A stretch of DNA of 64,000 bases from Geodermatophilus pulveris (GCF_900188375.1 NZ_FZOO01000008.1:1-64000); one strand, 5' to 3'; positions 1 to 8,547 are shown, numbered from the stretch's first letter. Made by a program: numbers and translations. The notes: generated by a model from the letters alone, not told the origin.

Positions 1-123
1 GCCGGTGTCCAGACCACTGGCCCCCTCGGTGGCCGGCACCACGCGCAGGGGCAACTCACCCCCGGGGTGGCGCAGGGACACGTCGGGGTCGCCGGCCGCC
101 GGGCCGCTCGCAGACTCGCTCAT
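1..123 (-). CDS. gltA: Citrate synthase, N-terminal fragment cut by window edge
   Basis: About 41 residues read leftwards from an ATG at 121-123 and run off the window edge. The residues after the first dozen (LRHPGGELPLRVVPATEG, then ASGLD) match the start of actinobacterial type I citrate synthases, where a short beta-rich N-terminal domain precedes the catalytic large domain. The enzyme condenses oxaloacetate and acetyl-CoA in the TCA cycle. Only the leader is visible, so no catalytic residue can be checked; the call rests on the characteristic PGGELxLxVVxATEG pattern. Confidence 0.7.
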   Translation of the reverse strand, partial: MSESASGPAAGDPDVSLRHPGGELPLRVVPATEGASGLDTG

Positions 124-206
124 GGGCCCGGGACGCTAGCCCCCTCAGGTGACGGGTGGTACGGCGACCCACGGGGGCGGCCTCCCGGCGGGCGCCCGCC
201 CGGCCC

Positions 207-1055
207 TCACCGGCCCCCGGCCTGCTCCACCGCGGCCTCGACGGCGGCGGTCGCGGCGCCCAGCCCCTCGGAGACCTGCCAGGCCGCCCGCGCCACCCGG
301 CGGCCCAGCTCCTCGGCCCGGGCGTCGTCCATCCGCACCGCCGGCACCGACACGCCCAGGGCGCCGACCACCGTCCCCGAGTGGTCGAAGACCGGCGCCG
401 CGACCGCCCGGATGCCCGAGGTGCGCTCGGCGTTGGACCCGGCCCAGCCGCGGGCGCGGCTCCGGACCAGCTCGGCCCGCAGCGCCGCGGGGTCGGTGAC
501 GGTCCGCGGCGTGACCGCCTCGATCGGGCCGGCCAGGCAGCGCTCCTGCACGTCGCGGGGGAGCACCGACAGGATCGCCTTGCCCGGGGCGCCCAGCGGC
601 AGGGCGATGGGGACGCCGATGTCGGTGTAGGTGCGCCGCAGCTCGTGGTGGCTCTCCACCTGGTCGACCACCACCCGCTCGCCGCTGGGCAGCAGCTCGT
701 GCAGCCCGACGGTCTCGTCCACCTCGTCGCGCAGGGCGGTCATCACCGGGCGGGCGACGTCGCGGAGCGTGGTCGGCAGGGCCCCGCTGCGGGCCAGCTG
801 GACCAGCAGCGGGCCGAGGCCGTAGCGGCGGTCGGTGGTCTGGCGCACCAGGTGGTTGGCCTGCATCGCCGCCAGCAGCCGGTGCGTGGTGGTCGTCGAC
901 AGGCCGGTGGCGCGGGCGATCTCGGAGATGCCGAGGGTCGGCCGGCGGGCGTCGAAGCAGCGCAGGATCGTCACCGCCCGGTCGATCGACTGCACGCCGT
1001 TGCGCACGGTTCCGGCCCCCTCGTGCGTCACACCGTCGGTCACCCCGCCTCCCAT
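207..1055 (-). CDS. IclR-family transcriptional regulator
   Basis: A 282-residue regulator. Residues about 20-80 form the winged helix-turn-helix typical of IclR proteins (SIDRAVTILRCFD, then GISEIARATGLSTTTTHRLL), followed by the effector-binding domain (GLHELLPSGERVVVDQVES; LPLGAPGKAILS; SGIRAVAAPVFDHSG). It is divergent from the CoA-transferase/Tct block beginning at 1206, and an IclR-like palindrome lies in the shared spacer, so it probably controls that block and itself; the effector is likely a carboxylate or CoA-pathway intermediate. The start could be a few codons further in (an internal GTG precedes the RNGVQSIDRA segment). A GC-rich perfect palindrome at 187-200, just past the stop, could act as its terminator. 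Confidence 0.9.
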   Translation of the reverse strand: MGGGVTDGVTHEGAGTVRNGVQSIDRAVTILRCFDARRPTLGISEIARATGLSTTTTHRLLAAMQANHLVRQTTDRRYGLGPLLVQLARSGALPTTLRDVARPVMTALRDEVDETVGLHELLPSGERVVVDQVESHHELRRTYTDIGVPIALPLGAPGKAILSVLPRDVQERCLAGPIEAVTPRTVTDPAALRAELVRSRARGWAGSNAERTSGIRAVAAPVFDHSGTVVGALGVSVPAVRMDDARAEELGRRVARAAWQVSEGLGAATAAVEAAVEQAGGR

Positions 1056-1129
1056 TGCGCCTCCTCCCGAGCCCCCGCACCGCCCCGCCCAGGATGCCCG
1101 CTCCTGGGCGGGTCACCCGGACGCGTCCC

Positions 1130-1186
1130 TTGACGTTGTGGCGCGCGTCACCCTACGGTCATCCCACCAATCGGAACCGTATTCCA
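1130..1186 (+). promoter_or_regulatory. Promoter and candidate IclR operator for the CoA-transferase/Tct block
   Basis: TTGACG (1130-1135) and TACGGT (1154-1159), 18 bases apart, form a plausible sigma70-type promoter reading right. Just downstream, CGGAACCGTATTCCA (1172-1186) has GGAA/TTCC arms around a five-base centre, resembling the TGGAAAT-N-ATTTCCA operator of E. coli IclR. A site here would let the divergent IclR protein block transcription. Inferred from pattern only. Confidence 0.5.
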
Positions 1187-1205
1187 CATTGCGGGAAAGG
1201 ACCTC

Positions 1206-2420
1206 ATGCTCCCCCTCGACGGTTTCCGGGTGCTGGACCTGACCCGGTTCCTCTCCGGGCCCTACTGCACGATGGTGCTGGCCGAGTTCGGCGCCGACGT
1301 CGTCAAGGTCGAGCAGCCCGTCACCGGTGACGACTCCCGCCGCATGGCGCCCAAGGTGAACGGCGAGAGCTACCCGTTCGCGATGCCCAACCGGAGCAAG
1401 CGCAGCGTCTCCCTCGACCTGAAGTCCGACCGCGGCCGCGAGCTGTTCCACCAGCTGGCGCGCGGCGCCGACCTGGTCATCGAGAACTTCCGCCCGGGGG
1501 TGGCCGACCGGCTGGGCGTCGGCTTCGAGGCGCTGAAGGCGCTGAAGCCGGACCTGCTGTACTGCTCGATCAGCGGCTTCGGGCAGACCGGGCCGTACCG
1601 GGACCGGCCGGGCTTCGACATCATGGCCCAGGGCGTCGTCGGGTTCCTCCGGATGACCGGCGAGCCCGGCGGCAAGCCGGCCAAGGTCGGCATCGCGATC
1701 AACGACATCGCCGCCGGCGTGACCGCCGTGTACTCGATCATGGCCGCGGAGATGCACCGCCGGGCCACCGGCGAGGGCCAGTACATCGACATCTCGCTGG
1801 TCGACGCCGGCCTGGCCTGGACGGTGTGGGAGTCCGGGGCCTTCTTCGCCGACGGCGAGGTCCCGCAGCCCACCGGCACCCGGCACCGCCGCTCGACGCC
1901 GTACCAGGCCTACCGCACCGCCGACGGCTACGTGGTCATCGGCGCCAACAACGACCGGCTGTGGCTGCGCCTGGTCAACGACGTCCTGCAGCGGCCCGAG
2001 TGGGCGCAGGACCCGCGGTTCGCCACGCTGCCCGACCGCATGGCGCACATCGACGAGCTCGAGCGCGCGATCGAGGCGATCACGACCACGGCGACGACCG
2101 AGGAGTGGATCGACCGGCTGGACCGCGCCGGCGTCGTCGGCGGCCCGGTGCTCAGCTACGACGAGGCGCTGCAGGACCCGCACGTGCTCTCCCGCGACAT
2201 GGTCGTCGACGTCACCCATCCGGTGATCGGCCCGATGCGCACCATCGGCCCGCCGACGAAGTTCTCCGGCCTGCACCCCGCCGTGCGCGGCCCGGCGCCG
2301 TGGCTGGGCCAGCACACCGCCGAGGTGCTGCGCGAGGCCGGCGTCGGCGACCACGACATCAAGGACCTGTTCACCGAGGGCGTGCTCTACGACGCCCACC
2401 CCGACCTGCAGGAGCGCTGA
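1206..2420 (+). CDS. CaiB/BaiF (class III) CoA-transferase
   Basis: A 404-residue family III CoA-transferase that moves CoA between carboxylic acids through an aspartyl thioester. The N-terminus (GFRVLDLTRFLSGPYCTMVLAEFGADVVKVEQP) and the segments ENFRPGVADRLGVGFE and YCSISGFGQTGPY are hallmarks of the family, and an aspartate in GIAINDIAAGVTAVYSI lies where the catalytic Asp is expected. Length fits the usual 380-410 residues. First gene of a probable operon; the hydratase at 2424 starts three bases after its stop. A purine-rich AAAGGA lies upstream of the ATG. Together with the following hydratase, transporter and hydrolase it suggests activation of an imported acid as its CoA ester. The acid itself cannot be read from sequence. 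Confidence 0.92.
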   Translation: MLPLDGFRVLDLTRFLSGPYCTMVLAEFGADVVKVEQPVTGDDSRRMAPKVNGESYPFAMPNRSKRSVSLDLKSDRGRELFHQLARGADLVIENFRPGVADRLGVGFEALKALKPDLLYCSISGFGQTGPYRDRPGFDIMAQGVVGFLRMTGEPGGKPAKVGIAINDIAAGVTAVYSIMAAEMHRRATGEGQYIDISLVDAGLAWTVWESGAFFADGEVPQPTGTRHRRSTPYQAYRTADGYVVIGANNDRLWLRLVNDVLQRPEWAQDPRFATLPDRMAHIDELERAIEAITTTATTEEWIDRLDRAGVVGGPVLSYDEALQDPHVLSRDMVVDVTHPVIGPMRTIGPPTKFSGLHPAVRGPAPWLGQHTAEVLREAGVGDHDIKDLFTEGVLYDAHPDLQER

Positions 2421-2423
2421 CCC

Positions 2424-3206
2424 GTGTCCGACCACCTCCTCGTCGAGCGGCACGGCGCGATCGCCACCGTGGTGCTGAACAAGCCGGCCAGCCACAACGC
2501 GATCAGCATCGACATGTACCGGGACCTGCCCGGGCTGGTGGCCGGCCTGGACGCCGATCCGGGCGTCAAGGTCGTCGTCCTCCGCGGGGCCGGGCAGAAG
2601 TCCTTCGCCTCGGGGGCGGACATCTCCGAGTTCGAGCGGGAGCGGGGGAACGCCGAGGCCGCCCGCAACTACAACGAGCACGTCGCCGCGGCCGAGCGGG
2701 CGATCGAGGGGCTGTCCAAGCCGACCATCGCCATGGTCCACGGCTACTGCATCGGGGGCGGCGCCGGCCTGGCCCTGGCCTGCGACATCCGCTACGCCGA
2801 CGAGCGGGCCCGCTTCGCGATCACCCCGGCCAAGCTCGGCCTGGTCTACAGCCTGGAGTCCACCAAGCGGGTGGTCGACCTCGCCGGCCCCTCGCGGGCC
2901 ACCTGGATCCTCGTCTCCGGCCAGCAGATCCAGGCCCGGCGGGCGTTCGAGCTCGGGCTGTTCGACGAGCTGTACCCGGTCGAGGAGCTGGAGCCGGCCA
3001 CCTACGAGTTCGCCGAGCTGATCACCACCCGGGCGCAGTTCAGCGTGCGCATGGGCAAGGAGATGGTGCGCCGCATCGTGGCCGGCCAGCTCGCCGACGA
3101 CGAGGCCACCACGCACATCCGCAACTCCTCCTTCGACACCGACGACTACGCCGAGGGCGTCCGCTCCTTCCTGGCCAAGCGGCCCCCGAGCTTCCAGTGG
3201 TCGTGA
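2424..3206 (+). CDS. Enoyl-CoA hydratase/isomerase family protein
   Basis: A 260-residue crotonase-fold protein with a GTG start three bases after the CoA-transferase stop, so translation is likely coupled. The oxyanion-hole and substrate segments are present: SFASGADISEFERERG and the glycine-rich HGYCIGGGAGLALACDIRYA, followed by RFAITPAKLGL, as in crotonases. It would hydrate or isomerise an enoyl-CoA formed from the acid activated by the preceding gene. Which crotonase subtype it is cannot be decided. A second family member at 10735 in the next block is divergent in sequence, so they probably handle different substrates. Confidence 0.9.
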   Translation: MSDHLLVERHGAIATVVLNKPASHNAISIDMYRDLPGLVAGLDADPGVKVVVLRGAGQKSFASGADISEFERERGNAEAARNYNEHVAAAERAIEGLSKPTIAMVHGYCIGGGAGLALACDIRYADERARFAITPAKLGLVYSLESTKRVVDLAGPSRATWILVSGQQIQARRAFELGLFDELYPVEELEPATYEFAELITTRAQFSVRMGKEMVRRIVAGQLADDEATTHIRNSSFDTDDYAEGVRSFLAKRPPSFQWS

Positions 3207-3286
3207 CCGGCGTGCCGCCCGCCCCCGACCCGGCCCACCCGTTGACCGCCCCGACCCCGGCAGAGTCGCCGGCTGGAGGTACTGCA

Positions 3287-4276
3287 GTGCGCATCTCGAA
3301 GCTGGCCGCCGTCACCGCGGCCGTCCTCACCATCCCGCTCGCCGCCTGCGGTGCCGGGGACTCCGGCAGCGGGGGCGGCGGGGCCGCCGCCGGGGAGTAC
3401 CCGTCCGAGCCGCTGGACTGGACCATCGCGTTCGGCCCGGGCGGCGGCAACGACATCATGGCCCGCACCATCGTCGACATCCTCCAGCAGGAGGAGCTGT
3501 ACCCGGAGAACATCGAGGTGCAGAACCGCGAGGGCGGCAGCGGGGCCACCGGCTGGGGCTACCTGCTCGGCCAGGCGGGCTCGGGCTACGGCATCTCCAC
3601 GACGTCCGGCTCGTTCATCACCACACCGCTGCAGGCCGACACCGGCTGGCAGCCCACCGACTTCACCCCCGTCGGCCTGTTCGCCACCGACGACGCCCTC
3701 ATCCTGGTCCCCGGCGACAGCCCGATCCAGAGCTGGGAGGACTGGGTGGCCGCCGCCCAGGCCGACCGGCTGGTCGTCGGCGGCATCGGCACGGTGAACG
3801 TGGACTTCATCGTCAGCTCGCTGCTGGCCGAGCAGTCCGGCTACGAGGTCGAGTACGTGCCCTTCAACGAGGAGGGCCAGCTGCAGACCTCGCTGCTGTC
3901 CGGTGCCGTCGACGCGATGGTGTCCAACCCCGGCTCGATCCTCGGCCAGGTGGAGGCCGGCGAGATGCGGCCGCTGATCACCACCGCCGACGAGCGGCTG
4001 GACGTGCTGCCCGACGTCCCGACCACCGAGGAGCTGGGATTCGAGAACATCCCCTCCATGCCGCGCGGCATGATCCTGCCGCCGGACGCCCCCGCCGAGG
4101 CGCAGGAGTGGTGGATCGAGACGATGCAGCAGGTCGTCGAGACCGAGCAGTGGCAGTCCTACATCGAGGACAACTACCTCACCGAGGACCTGCGCTGGGG
4201 CGAGGACTTCCGCACCTACCTCACCGACACCCAGGAGCAGTTCCGCACCATCCTCGAGGAGCAGGGCGCGCTGTGA
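3287..4276 (+). CDS. tctC: Tripartite tricarboxylate transporter substrate-binding lipoprotein (TctC/Bug family)
   Basis: Solute receptor of a TctCBA secondary transporter. The GTG at 3287 is preceded by a GGAGGT ribosome site (3275-3280) and begins a lipoprotein signal (MRISKLAAV, hydrophobic core, LAAC lipobox with Cys at about residue 20). The mature part starts with a Gly/Ser-rich linker and then the Bug/TctC fold: WTIAFGPGGGNDIMAR, GGSGATGWGYLLGQ, VVGGIGTVNVDF, GAVDAMVSNPGSILG. 329 residues is the normal length. Located outside the membrane, it delivers a carboxylate to TctBA, whose genes follow; its stop overlaps the tctB start (GTGA). A reading frame open far upstream of 3287 is just GC-driven. 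Confidence 0.92.
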   Translation: MRISKLAAVTAAVLTIPLAACGAGDSGSGGGGAAAGEYPSEPLDWTIAFGPGGGNDIMARTIVDILQQEELYPENIEVQNREGGSGATGWGYLLGQAGSGYGISTTSGSFITTPLQADTGWQPTDFTPVGLFATDDALILVPGDSPIQSWEDWVAAAQADRLVVGGIGTVNVDFIVSSLLAEQSGYEVEYVPFNEEGQLQTSLLSGAVDAMVSNPGSILGQVEAGEMRPLITTADERLDVLPDVPTTEELGFENIPSMPRGMILPPDAPAEAQEWWIETMQQVVETEQWQSYIEDNYLTEDLRWGEDFRTYLTDTQEQFRTILEEQGAL

Positions 4277-4833
4277 CCGCCGCTCCCTCCAGGGAGTCCC
4301 GCCCGGTGGGGCGGGGCGGCCGGCGCCGCCCCACCGGTCGGTCCCTGTTCCTCGGCGTGCTGCTGGTCGTGGTGGCCGGGTACACGCAGATGGCCTTCGA
4401 GCTGGAGTGGCGGACGGCGGCCGGCCGCATCGGCCCGGGCTTCTTCCCCCGGGTCATCGGCATCGCGGCGCTGGTCATCCTGCTCTGGGCGCTGGTCACC
4501 AGCCTGCGGCCCGGCGCCGTGGACGGCGAGGACGACGCGGGGGGCACCGGGGCGGCCGGCGACGAGGAGGCCGGGGACGCCGACCTGGGCCGCCACCCGG
4601 TCCCGCTGCTGCTGGTGCTCGCCACCGCGGTGGTGTTCCTGCTGGTGTTCTTCATCCCGCTGGGGATGGTCGTCAGCTGCGCGCTCTTCCTGCTGGTGAC
4701 GCTGTTCCTGCTCAACCGCCGCCACCCGGTCACCAACGTCGTGGTCGCCCTCGCCGTCCCGCTGCTGGTGTACCTGCTGTTCCAGTCGGTCCTCAACGCC
4801 GGGCTGCCCGCGGGCCTGCTGCCGCGCTTCTGA
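4273..4833 (+). CDS. tctB: TctB-family small membrane subunit
   Basis: 186 residues with about four hydrophobic segments (LFLGVLLVVVAGYTQMAF; FFPRVIGIAALVILLWALV; then two after an acidic loop near residues 85-105). The motif GRIGPGFFPRVIG is typical of TctB, the small integral subunit paired with TctA. The GTG start overlaps the tctC stop. The cytoplasmic loop is unusually acidic (GEDDAGG...GDEEAGDAD). Its role is structural or regulatory in the proton- or sodium-driven import of di/tricarboxylates. Confidence 0.88.
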   Translation: MTAAPSRESRPVGRGGRRRPTGRSLFLGVLLVVVAGYTQMAFELEWRTAAGRIGPGFFPRVIGIAALVILLWALVTSLRPGAVDGEDDAGGTGAAGDEEAGDADLGRHPVPLLLVLATAVVFLLVFFIPLGMVVSCALFLLVTLFLLNRRHPVTNVVVALAVPLLVYLLFQSVLNAGLPAGLLPRF

Positions 4834-4849
4834 CGGGAGACACACCGCC

Positions 4850-6424
4850 GTGGACGTCTTCAACGATCTCGGCCAGGGCATCCTGGCCCTGCTCACCGTG
4901 CAGAACATCCTGCTGCTCGGGGCCGGCGTGCTCATGGGCATGGTCGTCGGCGTCATGCCCGGGCTCGGGCCGTCGGCGGGCCTGGCCATCCTGCTGCCGA
5001 TCACCTTCACCCTGGACCCGACCGGTGCGGTCGTCATGCTCGCCGCCGTCTACTACGGCGCCATGTACGGCGGCACGATCACCTCGGTGCTGATCAACAC
5101 GCCGGGTGAGTCCGCGACGGTGGCCAGCACGTTCGACGGCTACCCGCTGGCCAAGCAGGGCCGCGCGGGGCCGGCGCTGGTCATGGCGGCGATCGCCTCC
5201 TTCGTCGCCGGCACCATCGGCGCGGTCCTCATCAGCGTCGCCGCACCGGCGACGGCCGCGGTGGCGGCCACCTTCGGCCCGCCCGAGCTGTTCCTCGTGG
5301 TGATCCTGGGGCTGCTCACCCTCATCGTCATCGTCGGCAAGAACCGGCTGCTCGGGGCGCTGTCGGCGCTGCTCGGCTTCGGGCTGGCCACCGTCGGCAT
5401 CGACATCGGCGGCGGCCAGCAGCGCTACACCTTCGGCTCCACCGAGCTGATCAACGGCATCGACTTCATCCCGGTCGCCATCGGCCTGTTCGGCGTCGGC
5501 GAGGTGCTGCACACGCTGTGGCGCGGCGGCCACCTGGAGCGGCTCGGCTACTTCAGCGTCAGCTCCCGGTCGAAGGGCTTCTGGCCGACCCGGGCCGACC
5601 GCCGGGAGTCCCGCGGCCCCATGCTGCGCGGCTCGTTCCTCGGCTTCCTCGTCGGCACCACGCCCGGCGCCGGCGCCACCGTCGCCTCGCTGATGTCCTA
5701 CAACCTGGAGAAGTCGATCTCCAAGACGCCGGAGAGGTTCGGCAAGGGCGCCATGCCCGGGCTGGTCGGCCCCGAGGCGGCCAACAACGCCGCGTCGGCC
5801 GGCGCCATGGTGCCGCTGCTGACCCTCGGCATCCCCGGTTCGGCGGCCACCGCCGTGCTCATCGGCGGGTTCCTCATGTGGGGCCTGCAGCCCGGGCCGC
5901 TGCTCATGCAGCAGAACCCGGAGTTCGCCTGGGGCCTGATCGCCAGCATGTACCTCGGCAACGTGATGCTGCTGCTGGTCAACGTCTTCTGCATCCCGGC
6001 GTTCGCCAGCATCGCCCGGGTGCCGTTCCGGGTGCTCGCGCCGATCATCCTGGTGGTCTGCGTGGTCGGGACCTTCACCGTCAACGGCAGCGTCATCGAG
6101 GTCGGCATCATGCTGGCCTGCGGCGTCCTCGGCTTCTTCATGCGCCGCTACGGGATGTCCCCGGCGGCACTGGTCATCGCGCTCGTCCTCGGCCCGCTCG
6201 GTGAGGAGACGCTGCGCCAGACGCTGCTCATCTCCGACGGCAGCTGGGTGGTCTTCCTGCAGCGCCCGACGTCGGTGGTGCTGCTCGCGGTGATGGCCGT
6301 CCTGGTCGCCGTCCCGCTGCTCGTGCCGCACCTGCGCCGCCTGGTGCGGGCCCGGCTGGAGGCCGTCGGCCGCCAGCGCCGGGAGGCCGAGCAGCCCGAG
6401 CCGCGCGACCGGACGACGGTGTGA
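4850..6424 (+). CDS. tctA: TctA-family large membrane subunit of tripartite tricarboxylate transporter
   Basis: 524 residues, a polytopic membrane protein of about twelve helices. Conserved blocks include GVMPGLGPSAGLAILLP near residues 39-55, YYGAMYGGTITSVLINTPGE, and the repeat-related GTTPGAGATVASLMSYNLEK plus EAANNAASAGAMVPLLTLGIPG, which are the paired PG-loop signatures of the family. It forms the translocation channel, taking substrate from TctC. GTG start 16 bases after the tctB stop; the last codons overlap the next gene (6421). Complete and of normal length. Confidence 0.95.
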   Translation: MDVFNDLGQGILALLTVQNILLLGAGVLMGMVVGVMPGLGPSAGLAILLPITFTLDPTGAVVMLAAVYYGAMYGGTITSVLINTPGESATVASTFDGYPLAKQGRAGPALVMAAIASFVAGTIGAVLISVAAPATAAVAATFGPPELFLVVILGLLTLIVIVGKNRLLGALSALLGFGLATVGIDIGGGQQRYTFGSTELINGIDFIPVAIGLFGVGEVLHTLWRGGHLERLGYFSVSSRSKGFWPTRADRRESRGPMLRGSFLGFLVGTTPGAGATVASLMSYNLEKSISKTPERFGKGAMPGLVGPEAANNAASAGAMVPLLTLGIPGSAATAVLIGGFLMWGLQPGPLLMQQNPEFAWGLIASMYLGNVMLLLVNVFCIPAFASIARVPFRVLAPIILVVCVVGTFTVNGSVIEVGIMLACGVLGFFMRRYGMSPAALVIALVLGPLGEETLRQTLLISDGSWVVFLQRPTSVVLLAVMAVLVAVPLLVPHLRRLVRARLEAVGRQRREAEQPEPRDRTTV

Positions 6425-6921
6425 ACCTGGCCTCGCTGGCGACCACCCTGGTCGCCGCGCTGGCCGGCGCGGCGCTGGCCACCCTGCTCAAGCTGCCGGC
6501 CGCCCCGCTGCTCGGCGCCATGGTGGGCGTGGCCGTCGTCAAGCTGAGCAGCTCGCTCACCTTCGAGATCCCCCGGGTGGGGCAGTGGGTCGTCTACTGC
6601 GCGGTCGGGTGGCTGCTCGGCCAGACGGTGACCCGCGGCGCGCTGTCCGCCCTCAAGGACCACGCGGTGGCCGTCGTCGTCTGCGTGGTGCTGTTCCTCG
6701 TCTTCGGCCTGGCCCTGGCGTGGGGGCTGTGGCGGTTCACCGGCCTGGACGTGCACACCGCGCTGCTGGCCACCGCGCCCGGCGGCATCGCCCAGATGGG
6801 CGCGCTGTCGGCCGCCGCCAACGTCAACGCCCCGCTGGTGCTGTGCGTGCACGTGCTCCGGATCACCTCGGTCATCGTGCTGATGAGCCTGGGCCTGAAG
6901 CTGTTGGGCGAGCGGCCGTGA
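6421..6921 (+). CDS. AbrB-like (pfam05145-type) membrane protein
   Basis: 166 residues, nearly all hydrophobic, with five or six helices. The pattern KLPAAPLLGAMVGVAVVKL near the N-terminus and LLATAPGGIAQMGALSAAAN later matches the half-length AbrB duplication-domain proteins often found beside Tct transporters. Its GTG start overlaps the tctA stop, so it is co-translated with the transporter. Function is not established; a regulatory or transport-related role is inferred only from genomic association. No relation to the DNA-binding AbrB of Bacillus. Confidence 0.75.
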   Translation: MNLASLATTLVAALAGAALATLLKLPAAPLLGAMVGVAVVKLSSSLTFEIPRVGQWVVYCAVGWLLGQTVTRGALSALKDHAVAVVVCVVLFLVFGLALAWGLWRFTGLDVHTALLATAPGGIAQMGALSAAANVNAPLVLCVHVLRITSVIVLMSLGLKLLGERP

Positions 6922-6966
6922 CCGGCATGATCGGCCCCACGGCACCCGACCGCTGAGGAGAACACC

Positions 6967-7737
6967 GTGCGCATCGCCCGCTACACCCCGGCCGCCGGCG
7001 GCCCGGCGTCCTACGGCCTGGTGGAGGGCGACGGCGCGGACGCCGTCGTCGTGCGGCTGGACGGCGACCCGTTCGACGGCGTCCGGACGACGGGGGAGCG
7101 CACGCCGCTGTCCGGCGTCCGGCTGCTCGCCCCCGTCGCGCCCAGCAAGGTGCTGTGCCTGGGCCGCAACTACGCCGAGCACGCCCGCGAGCTGGGCAAC
7201 GAGGTGCCGGAGATCCCGGTCGTCTTCGCCAAGTTCTCCACCTCCGTGGTCGGCCCGGACGCCGAGGTGCCCTACCCGCCGGACACCGAGAACCTGCACT
7301 TCGAGGGCGAGCTGGCCGTCGTCATCGGCCGGGAGTGCACCCGGGTGCCGGCCGACCAGGTGCCCGGCGTCGTGCTCGGCTACACGGTCGCGAACGACCT
7401 GACCCTGCGGGACATGCAGCGCGCCGAGAAGCAGTGGACCCGCGCCAAGGGCTTCGACCGCTCGTGCCCGCTGGGTCCCTGGGTGGAGACCGAGCTCGAC
7501 CCCGGGGCGCTGGCGCTGCGGACGACGGTGAACGGCGAGGTGCGCCAGGACGGCACGACCGCCGACATGCTGCTCGACGTCGCCGCGTGCGTGTCCTGGG
7601 TGAGCCAGACGATGACGCTGCTGCCCGGGGACGTGGTGCTCACCGGCACCCCGGCCGGGGTGGGCCCGCTGCAGGCCGGCGACGAGGTCATGGTGAGCAT
7701 CGAGGGCATCGGCTCGCTCGCGACCCGCATCGTGTGA
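6967..7737 (+). CDS. Fumarylacetoacetate hydrolase family protein
   Basis: 256 residues, FAH fold. KVLCLGRNYAEHARELG opens the catalytic domain; NLHFEGELAVVIG supplies the paired metal-binding glutamates and GYTVANDLTLRDMQ the metal aspartate; GPWVETELDP and VLTGTPAGVGPLQAGDEV are standard C-terminal motifs. Family members are Mg/Mn-dependent hydrolases or decarboxylases of beta-diketo acids and related products of catabolism (2-hydroxyhepta-dienedioate, acylpyruvates, oxaloacetate). Last gene of the CoA-transferase/Tct block, a GTG start (6967) after GAGGAGA; probably performs the terminal C-C cleavage or decarboxylation of the imported acid. Substrate unknown. Confidence 0.9.
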   Translation: MRIARYTPAAGGPASYGLVEGDGADAVVVRLDGDPFDGVRTTGERTPLSGVRLLAPVAPSKVLCLGRNYAEHARELGNEVPEIPVVFAKFSTSVVGPDAEVPYPPDTENLHFEGELAVVIGRECTRVPADQVPGVVLGYTVANDLTLRDMQRAEKQWTRAKGFDRSCPLGPWVETELDPGALALRTTVNGEVRQDGTTADMLLDVAACVSWVSQTMTLLPGDVVLTGTPAGVGPLQAGDEVMVSIEGIGSLATRIV

Positions 7738-7797
7738 TCCCCGGCTGAGTGCGGGTCGCCACGCAGGACAGGTCGGTCGGGCCGCCGGCGGCGGGCG

Positions 7798-8454
7798 TCA
7801 GCCGCGGGCGGGCAGGCCGAGGGCCTGGGCCCACAGCCGGGTGAGCGTGGCGACCACGCGCTCCTGCTCGAACCCGCCGTCGAGCACCAGCCAGTAGTGC
7901 ACCAGCCCGTTGACCATGGCGACGAGGGCGTGCGCGCTGTACTCCGCGTCCAGGTCGGCGGCGACCAGGCCGTCGCGCTGCAGCTGCTCGATGCTGTGCC
8001 GGACCCGGCCGACCATGCGCTCGCGGGCGGCCCGGCGCAGCGCCCGCACCTCCGGGTCGAACGTGGTCACCTGCTCGAACAGCGCCATGAGGGCGGTGTT
8101 CTCCCGGTACATGGCGACGAACCGGCGGTTGGCCGCGTCGATGCGCTGCCGCGCGACGGCGGCCGGGCTGCCGTCCGGCGGGCCGCCCTCGCCGGCGGTG
8201 CCCAGGGAGGCGTAGAGGTCCTCCATCGTCTCGGCCACCAGCGCCCGGAAGACCGCGGTCTTGGACCCGAAGTAGGTGTAGAAGCTGCCGTGCGCGGCGC
8301 CGGCGGCCGCGGAGATGTCGGTGACCCGGGCGTCCAGGAAGCCGTCGCGCTCGAACACCTCGCGGGCGGCGGCCAGCAGCCGGGCCCGCATCCGGCGGCC
8401 GCGCTCGGTCGTGGGCAGCGCGGCCGCGTCGGCCTGCGGACCGGGTCGGGGCAC
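7798..8454 (-). CDS. TetR-family transcriptional regulator
   Basis: 218 residues from a GTG at 8452-8454 that has AGGAGG six bases upstream, preferred over the upstream ATG in the same frame. The N-terminal helix-turn-helix is clear (LLAAAREVFERDGFLDARVTDISAAAGAAHGSFYTYFGSK); residues beyond about 70 form the all-helical ligand domain (RRFVAMYRENTALMALFEQV). It faces away from the acyl-CoA ligase/selenoprotein operon at 8548, and a 24-base palindrome between them overlaps the operon promoter, so it is most likely its repressor, released by an acyl-CoA or acid. The frame stays open far upstream but this is a GC artefact. Confidence 0.9.
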   Translation of the reverse strand: MPRPGPQADAAALPTTERGRRMRARLLAAAREVFERDGFLDARVTDISAAAGAAHGSFYTYFGSKTAVFRALVAETMEDLYASLGTAGEGGPPDGSPAAVARQRIDAANRRFVAMYRENTALMALFEQVTTFDPEVRALRRAARERMVGRVRHSIEQLQRDGLVAADLDAEYSAHALVAMVNGLVHYWLVLDGGFEQERVVATLTRLWAQALGLPARG

Positions 8455-8476
8455 GCGGCACCTCCTGCGCCTGGCC

Positions 8477-8506
8477 GTTGACATCGACGTCGGTGTCAAC
8501 TTAGCT
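8477..8506 (+). promoter_or_regulatory. Promoter with overlapping TetR-type palindromic operator
   Basis: The 24 bases 8477-8500 form a near-perfect inverted repeat with seven-base arms GTTGACA and TGTCAAC and a largely symmetric centre (one mismatched pair). The left arm supplies a -35 box TTGACA (8478-8483); 17 bases later TTAGCT (8501-8506) is a usable -10. A dimeric repressor bound here would cover the promoter. The GAGGAGG ribosome site of the ligase gene lies about 30 bases on. The neighbouring TetR gene makes this its probable operator. Confidence 0.65.
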
Positions 8507-8547
8507 GCACGGAGTCCACCTGTCGTCCCCCGAGGAGGCGTCCTGCG

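Noticed and set aside
1826-3286. Upstream extension of the tctC frame
   Set aside because: It overlaps the CoA-transferase and hydratase genes in another frame; the ribosome site and lipoprotein signal fix the start at 3287.
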